Below, in pieces: positions 44,801-53,800 of a stretch of 64,000 nucleotides of DNA (position 1 is the stretch's first letter; each line of letters begins with the position of its first letter). The translations under genes were made by a program, and so were the position numbers. The notes under the pieces are model-generated. The model ran no database searches and was not told where the DNA came from. It was given only the letters and a program-made list of their open reading frames with translations. The stretch spans positions 642,001-706,000 of the forward strand of contig CAJHNH020000691.1 in the NCBI GenBank assembly GCA_905116865.2, written 5' to 3'. This stretch comes from Candidula unifasciata. Lineage: Eukaryota > Mollusca > Gastropoda > Stylommatophora > Geomitridae.

Positions 44801-47800
44801 ACTAATTAACTGCTTACTGACTATAAGGGCCATTAGGTTTATAACATCATTCATGGACCACACCAAATTATCAACTTAAAAAGCAGACAAGTTTAATCAA
44901 ACATATAAGTGTGGTTGCCTTGGCTAGGGCCAGCCAAATAATTGTGAGTATCTTATACAGCCCATGGTCAGACATTTCACCTACCATATTCTCATATAAC
45001 AACAGCCTAAGAAAGAATGAGTTCCTATGAAAATGAAAAAAGACGTACCTTTCAGAAATGATTTTGGCATTTATGGCATGAGCATTAAGTCCAGCCAAAT
45101 CATCCCTATAGGGAACAAACAACTTGAAGTTATACTGTTTCGACTCAAATCTGCGAATCAATTCTTTAACAAATTCCAAGTCCTTGGACGAGTCTCCACT
45201 TGGGTTGTAACATACAAAAGCATCGTAATATGTTACAGAACCGTCAATGACTGTAGAAAATAAAGAAACAAAGTTACATACTCCTGCTAAATGAAACATA
45301 CTTCTGGTGTGTAGAATGAGATGGGGGTACTGGTTGCCTTCATTCTGAATTTGTATGACCTGTTGTAAATGCTTCTGAATGTCAAGAAAGTTTATTCTGT
45401 GTTTGCCCTTAAAAAGGCAGCTGACACATGTTGTGGTTTACAGCTAGGATGTGATATCTGCTCATTTCAGCCCAACAGATCAGATTAAAACAAACCCCTA
45501 AACAACACCTTTTATGAAATTGGGGCCCAAGAACCCACAGGGGAAAATCAGGACCCAAATCCTCACTGAGCTAAGAAGTGACACTGCAGCACTTGGGACT
45601 ATCCCATAAAGGCTGCATAATCATCTTCAGCAGCGAGCAAAGAGTTCTAATTCCGATGGTGTCGGTAGCAGTTTGATTAAATCCATATCCTCAATGAAGG
45701 TGATTATATCCATATCCTCAATGAAGGTGATTATATCCATATCCTCAATGAAGGTGATTATATCCATATCCTCAATGGATGTGATTATATGTATATCCTC
45801 AATGAAGGTGATTATATCAGTATCTTCAATGAAGGTTAACCACGATGGATCTCACCCTGGTTGTACATTACACTGGTTGTACCATAACAGATTGCTGTCC
45901 ATGTGTGATCTTCCCACTTGTACTGCTGTCAACCTCTTGCTCACCTACCTTCAACATCTCCCTCCAGCATCTTTAAAATAAGAGATATATACCTATACTG
46001 TGAGGAGAAGTTTAACCTAGATCTTCATAGTACAAGACAGATTCGATGCTTGCAAAATCATCATAAATAATGAAATAATAATTTTCTTCTTCTTAGTTTT
46101 GCATCGACTATAAACTCCACTGGAAAGTCCTGGTTGTTCATCCACTTCTGGATTCTGGTCTTGTTCCACAACTTGGGTTTTGTATGCACATCCGTTTTAC
46201 AGATCGTGTATTGTATGCAGGCTGTTGGTAAATAATAAGTAACATGTAAATAGGATGAATTCAAGAAAGGTAAAGAAATCAGAAAGTTGTCTGGACAACT
46301 GCTCTCATCAACAGTAACAATACAAAAAGAGGGGGGCTATACTGGGCACATCCTGAGAAGAAGTGAGAAGTTAATCGCTAAAGAAGTAATAAAATAGGAA
46401 ACATTGACTTTCCACAGAAACCTTAATATGAAAGTTGATAAAGCAGGCTAAAAGCCAGGAATTGGATTTCATCTGTGATATAAAAAAAAAAAAGCACTGC
46501 TTCGGACAGGACAGAAGAGAGGAAAATTTGCTTCACGCTTTGAAGGTCCTGGTTTGTTTCAAGGCTACACCCTTCAGTTCAGGAGTTTAATTTTTAGGGA
46601 GATCCCCAGGGATCGTCACTGGAGTTACGGAGTTCGTGCTCTGTGTGACACTCTCCGTAACTGTTTAGCGATTAACTTCTCACTTCTTCTCAGGATGTAC
46701 CCAGTATAGCTCCCTCTTTTTGTATTTTTACTGTTGATGAGAGCAGTTGTCCAGACAACTTTCTGATTTCTTTACGTAGGAGGCTTGCTGTTTTGCTGAG
46801 AGAGACTGAGTCATTGGGGATGAAACCCAGTGCAATGAAGTTGATTCTCTCAACTTTAACATTAGAACAAAGGAATAGACTGCAAGTCCTATATGACATA
46901 TCAAGGCACAAATGTAATGATGAGGAATAAGTACAAAGTGACAGTCACCCCACATGTGCAAGGTCTTGAAATAATTTATTTATAAAAATAAAACTCCTGG
47001 ATTATCGTTGTGCATGGTTGGTGAACAGCTCTCTGGATGCCCTATGTGTTATCTAGGAAGTTGTCATGGTAAAGTGGCTGGTATACCTGCCTGGCAACCC
47101 AGTGGTCAGGTTTTTAATGTGCCAGCCTTAACTCTTTCAGTCCCAGAAGATCATAACTGATGCCCAACTGCAGCAACATTGAGGATTTTAAAAGCATGAG
47201 CAGACTCCACAGGGTCTAAATATACAGCACATTATGGGTGCCTTGTGTTATTGGGTTAATTTAGTTTGCCTGACTAAACTTAAGACGTACAAATATACAC
47301 AACATGTTGACCTGTGCATGTGTGTCATATCCAGTACATATGTTCGTCAATTGGGACTGAATGAGTTAAAGAGGTACCAGGAAATGTCCGGAAAGCAAAG
47401 ATGGCCAGCACGTTGTTGACCACATCACCTATCAAGTGCTGATTTGGTCTATGGAATTATGAGGCTAGCATCATAGGCCCAGTGTCTCTCATGTCATGAG
47501 AAGAGTCCTTGACTTAAATGTTAGGAAGAGATCAGGGGGATCTGGCCAACACACTACACCCAAAGAAAAGGTAAGACTGGCATATTTTCAAACTGCTACT
47601 GTTACCACCAGTACTGGAACTCTTCATCTGTTGCTGAAGATCATTATAGTCAGGAGAGAAAGGTACAGCTAGCAGAGATCAGGGGGATCTGGCCAACACA
47701 CTACACCCAAAGAAAAGGTAAGACTGGCATATTTTCAAACTGCTACTGTTACCACCAGTACTGGAACTCTTCATCTGTTGCTGAAGATCATTATAGTCAG

Positions 47801-50800
47801 GAGAGAAAGGTACAGCTAGCAGTGATCAGGTGATCTGGCTGACACTACACCTACAGAAAAGGTAAGACGGGCATATTTTCAAACTGCTGCTGTTACCACT
47901 AGCATTTGAACTCTACATCTGTTGCTGAAGATCATTATAGTCAGGAGAGAAAGGTACAGCTAGCAGTGATCAGGGGGATCTGGCCAACACACTACACCCA
48001 GAGAAAAGGTAAGACTGGCATATTTTCAAACTGGTACTGTTACCACCAGTACTGGAACTCTACATCTGTTGCTGAAGATCATTATAGTCAGGAGAGAAAG
48101 GTACAGCTAGCAGTGATCAGGGGGATCTGGCCAACACACTACACCCAAAGAAAAGGTAAGACTGGCATATTTTCAAACTGCTACTGTTACCACCAGTACT
48201 GGAACTCTTCATCTGTTGCTGAAGATCATTATAGTCAGGAGAGAAAGGTACAGCTAGCAGTGATCAGGGGGATCTGGCCAACACACTACACTCAGAGGCA
48301 AGGGAAGACAAACATATAATCAAACTGATACTGGAACCAGCAGAATAAAAACTCTTTTCTGGCTGCTGAAGATGAGGATAGGGCACTTATGGGAATGTTC
48401 TGACTGCCGTGATGTCAGTTCTTTACTCACATTACTACTTAACTGTTTTTTTTTATTTCTCTGTCCCAATGAGGTCAAATTTGGGTACACAAGTTTGATA
48501 ACTATCCCAGACTATTTACTGGATACACAGCTAAGAAGGAAGATCAAACTGACTAAAGGTTATGTCAGCTGAAGTCACAATCCCGCAGTAAATACCACTA
48601 ACTTACAGTAAACAGTAAAAGACCCTTTTCCACAATTTCAGGAATAGTGGGCATATAGTGCTGGACCTATGTTGTGCAAACCAAGCTGCACTCAGTAGGT
48701 GATGTGGTAAACATCATGCCAGCCGCCTTTACTTCCAGGACTACACCTGCTACCCAATTAAGGTAATTTTTGCAGAAAAAAAGTCCAGCTCCATTGTGAT
48801 TTGAACCCAAAATCTTCGGATCTGCAGGCAAGTGTCTAGCCACTTCACCACAGCAATTCCCAGTAGCAAACAGTATGACACAGATAAAAAAAAATGTGTT
48901 GCACATTACCATCTTGTCGATTACTTTTATGCAGACTGTTGGTTCCTCACCTGTCAGGCAGATGCACTCTGACTTTTAAAAAAAACACATCTTTAATTAA
49001 TTGACCCTTATAACATGCCCGTTAGGGGGCAGCGGGTCCTTTCTTTTCCTCTGGTCACGTCATGAGAAATGAAAAACCTGAGTACATCATGACAACAGGA
49101 AGGCTGGAGGGGAAGAGAGGAAGAGGGAGACCAAGAGAGAAGATGCTAGACAGTTTGGCTTCACACATGGAAAAACAAAGGTGTCAGAAATATTTGACAG
49201 TAATTGAGACAGAAGGCTGTGGACAGACACGACTACAATTAATGTCACATGACATGGGTTGTAAGAAGATGGACAATCACTGTAAATTTGTTTGCTTTCT
49301 TCCACCACAATCCTGAACTAAAATTTTTAGTTGTACTTTTTTACATCAAGCTGAAAATGACCCCTTCTAATCCAGCTGACACTGACCCCTTCTAATCCAG
49401 CTGACAATGAATGACCCTTTCTAATCCAGCTGACACTGACCCCTTCTAATCCAGCTGACAATGACCCCTTCTAATCCAGCTGACAATGACCCCTTCTAAT
49501 CCAGCTGACAATGACCTCTTCTAATCCAGCTGACAATGAATGACCCCTTCTAATCCAGCTGACAATGAATGACCCTTTCTAATCCAGCTGACAATGGACC
49601 CTTCTAATCCAGCTGACAATGACCCCTTCTAATCCAGCTGACAATGACCCCTTCTAATCCAGCTGACAATGAATGACCCTTTCTAATCCAGCTGACAATG
49701 ACCCCTTCTAATCCAGCTGACAATGACCCCTTCTAATCCAGCTGACAATGAATGACCCTTTCTAATCCAGCTGACAATGAATGACCCTTTCTAATCCAGC
49801 TGACAATGACCCCTTCTAATCCAGCTGACAATGACCCCTTCTAATCCACCTGACAATGACCCCTTCTAATCCAGCTGACAATGACCCCTTCTAATCCAGC
49901 TGACAATGACCCCTTCTAATCCAGCTGACAATGACCCCTTCTAATCCAGCTGACAATTACCTCTTCTAATCCAGCTGACAATGAGTGACCCCTTCTAATC
50001 CAGCTGACAATGAATGACCCTTTCTAATCCAGCTGACAATGAATGACCCTTTCTAATCCAGCTGACAATGACCCCTTCTAATCCAGCTGACAATGACCCC
50101 TTCTAATCCACCTGACAATGACACCTTCTAATCCAGCTGACAATGACCCCTTCTAATCCAGCTGACAATGACCCCTTCTAATCCAGCTGACAATTACCTC
50201 TTCTAATCCAGCTGACAATGAATGACCCTTTCTAATCCAGCTGACAATGAATGACCCTTTCTAATCCAGCTGAAACTTCTAATCAAGTTAACAATGATCC
50301 CATATAATCTAGCTGACAATGGACATTCTAAGCTAGTTAAAAATGACTGTTTTAATATAGCTGACAATGACCACTTCTAATCCAGTTGACTTCTTCTACT
50401 TCTTCATGATCACCAGCTGTAAACTCTGTATGATCCCAAATTAGCAAAACAGACCTGTATGATCCCAAATTAGCAAAACAGACCTGTATGATCCCCAATC
50501 AAATAAACAGACCTGTATGATCCCCAATCGAATAAACATTCTTGTACGATCCTGAACCAACTAAACACACTTCTTTGATGCTGTATCAACTAAACATAAC
50601 TGTATGATCCCAAAACAACAAAACATACCTTATGATCCCAAATCAACTAAGCATACATGTATGATACCAAATCAACTTAACATACCTGTATGATCCCAGA
50701 TCAGCTAAACATACCTGTATGATCCCAAATCAACTAATTATCCTGTATGATCCCAAATCAACTAATCATCCTGTATGATCCCAAATCAACTAATCATCCT

Positions 50801-53800
50801 GTATGATCCCAAATCAACTAATCATCCTGTATGATCCCAAATCAACTTAACATACCTGTATGATCCCAAATCAACTAAACATACCTGTATGATCCCAAAT
50901 CAACTAAACATACCTGTATGGTCTTGAATTGGTGCAGCTATATTTGTATCAAACTTCTGAGGATGTTCTATGAAATTAATTACTTCTGCCTCTGAAAAAA
51001 GAGAAAATACAGAAGACAATTAATGTATGTCTGCGTAAGTTAGGGCTAGTCCACTAAGTTTACTCTGGGGCAAAAATGTTGAATAAATAAATGAATGAAT
51101 GGATCAAGAATTGACATCACTGCGTTTAGGACATTCCCACACATGTGCCGTCCCCTTCTTCAGTAGCCAATGAAGAGTCAACATGCAAACAGTACCAGCT
51201 ACAACCTGATTAATCGTCCCCCTCTTAGTAGTGTTGCCGGGGTGCTGTGTTCGATCCCAGATGCGTTGGTTTCGACCATGGTATCGAGAAGCCGACCGTC
51301 CAGAAAACAATGGCAAATACTGGATGTAAATCTGCCTAGAAAAACCACAACAGCCAAAAGATACTGGGGTGGTTCTGCAATGTCCTGAAAAGGATCTGCA
51401 ACTAACTTTTTTTGTTTAGTGTTGAATATCTTCCAGAACATCTATCAACACCACCACCCCTCCCCTAGTTGACACCCTAGTTGACACCCTAGCTGACACC
51501 CTAGCTAACACCCTAGCTGACACCCTAGTCGACACCCTAGCTGACACCCTAGCTGACCCCTAGCTGACACCCTAGTCGACACCATAGTTGACACCCTAGT
51601 TGACACCCTAGTTGACACCCTAGTTGACACCCTAGCTGACACCCTAGTTGACACCCTAGTTGACACCCTAGTTGAATTAGTCTTTCAGTGTATGGATTCT
51701 TGGCATGTTCTACTGCATTTTCTGTCTGATCCCAGAAAGCCTTTACCACATCCGCTTTATCATAAAGTAGTTCACCACCGGCGCCTGTGGCTTAGGCATT
51801 GCGAATAAACTTCATAATGCTGGGGTGCCGCGTTCGATCACAGCTGCGGACAATTTGTCTTGCGTTGGTTGTGACAGTGGTACCGAGAGCTGAATGTTCA
51901 GAAAGCGATCACAAACTACTGAATGTAAAAATTTGCCTAGAAAAACCACAACAGCCAAAAAATTCTGGGGTTGGTTCTGCAACATCTTGTAAAAGATATG
52001 CAACTAACTTTGAGCTCACCACCCAGAGCAGCGTCAGCAGCTAATCTATCAGCCTGCTTGTTACCTTGCACACCTGAATATTCTAGACAGAAAATCCATG
52101 ATACGCTCCTAACTCTTATCAAGTGATGCAAGCCACTGTGGACACAGGATCGGGGATCGTCGCGTGCCAGAGACCTGCATCCCAGCATAGACATATCACT
52201 AATAAAGGACAGCTGGCAATGTTCCGCGGGCCACTTGCCAGGCCTCTGTGGGCCAGATTTGGTCTGCAGGCCGCCAGTTGATAGCCCTGGTGTAAATCCT
52301 CATCATCATCATCACAGTTTCATAACACCATGCGTCGTTGGGTCACCACCACTGTTGGCCAGCTGTGTGTAATTAACAGTAAGAAAACAAGGGTACAGAA
52401 TATTTATCTCCCCCCTCCCCCCATCTCTCTCTCTCTCTTTCTCTCTGAAGATGATCAGTCCTCTACCTGACTGATTCTGAGAGGCATCACCATCTAGGGT
52501 GCACATCAGCACCTGTGCTCATACCATTTTAAGACTATCTTTCTCTCGGTGGTCATTCTAAAAAATGGCTTTACCACTAGCCACTAGCCTAGCCACAATA
52601 TTAAGATCAACATTTTCGTCTCTGACTGGTAAAATCTAGGAAATCTTGTAAGACATGGTGTGAAACTAGTGAGAACCATTTGTGAAAGTGTCTTCCAGGT
52701 TTACAGTGTCCCATTCTGTGCAAAAATACTGGTCATGTGCTTCTGCCAAGCCTATTTATGCTGTTATGTGCTGGTCTGCAAGTTGTATGTTGCTGCGATA
52801 AAAAAGCTGATAGCTGCAATTCATCTTCACCAATTATTTTAGCAGTCTTTGCCTCTTCAAACCTCTAAGATGGAAGAGATGCATTCAGTTCCCTGCAGAC
52901 TTTATAAGCTTATCTGATTTTACATTTCCAGTGATCCAATATAGGGACTAGTTTTCTGTTCTTGTGGAAAGCATTCTAATGTTTTTGTTTTTTATGACAT
53001 CAAGAACTGTCCTGTTTCAAGCAAGAGATGGCTTGAAGGACTTCCTCTTCTGTGTTTGCCATTAAAATGGCAGTTAGCATATTGTGTTGTGGTTTCCAGA
53101 TATGCTGTGACATCCGCATCTGTCAACCCAACACATCCAACTTCAGAAAAACCCCAGTTAGTCATCTTTCACACATGCTTGTTAGATGGCAGTATGTTTA
53201 ACTTTCTTTCCCCCAAAATGGGGAGCATAGAGGATTATACTTGTTTCCAGTAGTTAAAGTAAAGAACTCTTTTCCACGCATGCCTTCAGGCATATAGGGC
53301 TAGACCTATATTTTATAGACCAATTGACACAAGATGGGTGATGTGGTCAGCATGACGCCAGCCACCTTTACTTCCCAGTACCCACTCAAGGCTGGGTTGA
53401 CATGGGAGTCAAGGTCATTTTTTAAAAAAGTCCAGCTCCGCCAGGGAGCGAACCCACGACCTTCCGATCCATGGCAAGCATCTAGCCGCTCCGCCACGGC
53501 CACTTCCGTTTCCAGTATGTCGTTAGGGCAGTTATTTATTTATTTTTGTTTTGTTTTTAGTTAGTCCCACTCAACTAATGACAGTCGGCACAGCTGAAAG
53601 AAAAAAATACGTGAGTATACTGGCTTACCAATGTCTTTATGGAGGTCAGTCAGAACATCCTCGCGCCCCAGTTTTGCCAGAAACTCCATCAATCTGCCAA
53701 CAGTTGGTTGTAGATCTGGTCGCCTCTTCCAGTCCTCAAGCAGCTGTTTGGTAGGGCTTTGGGCTCTTTCCATATTCTGTTGTGGCAAAATTGCAATTAT

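Noticed and set aside
47906..48319. 137-codon open frame with a 49-residue repeat
   Set aside because: The 147-bp tandem unit is divisible by three and lacks stops in this frame; neighbouring units at 47529-47900 break it. Sequence is LINE-derived.
49350..50911. Regularly spaced repeats that might look like a CRISPR array
   Set aside because: Units are directly adjacent with no unique spacers, in a eukaryotic intron; they are minisatellites.
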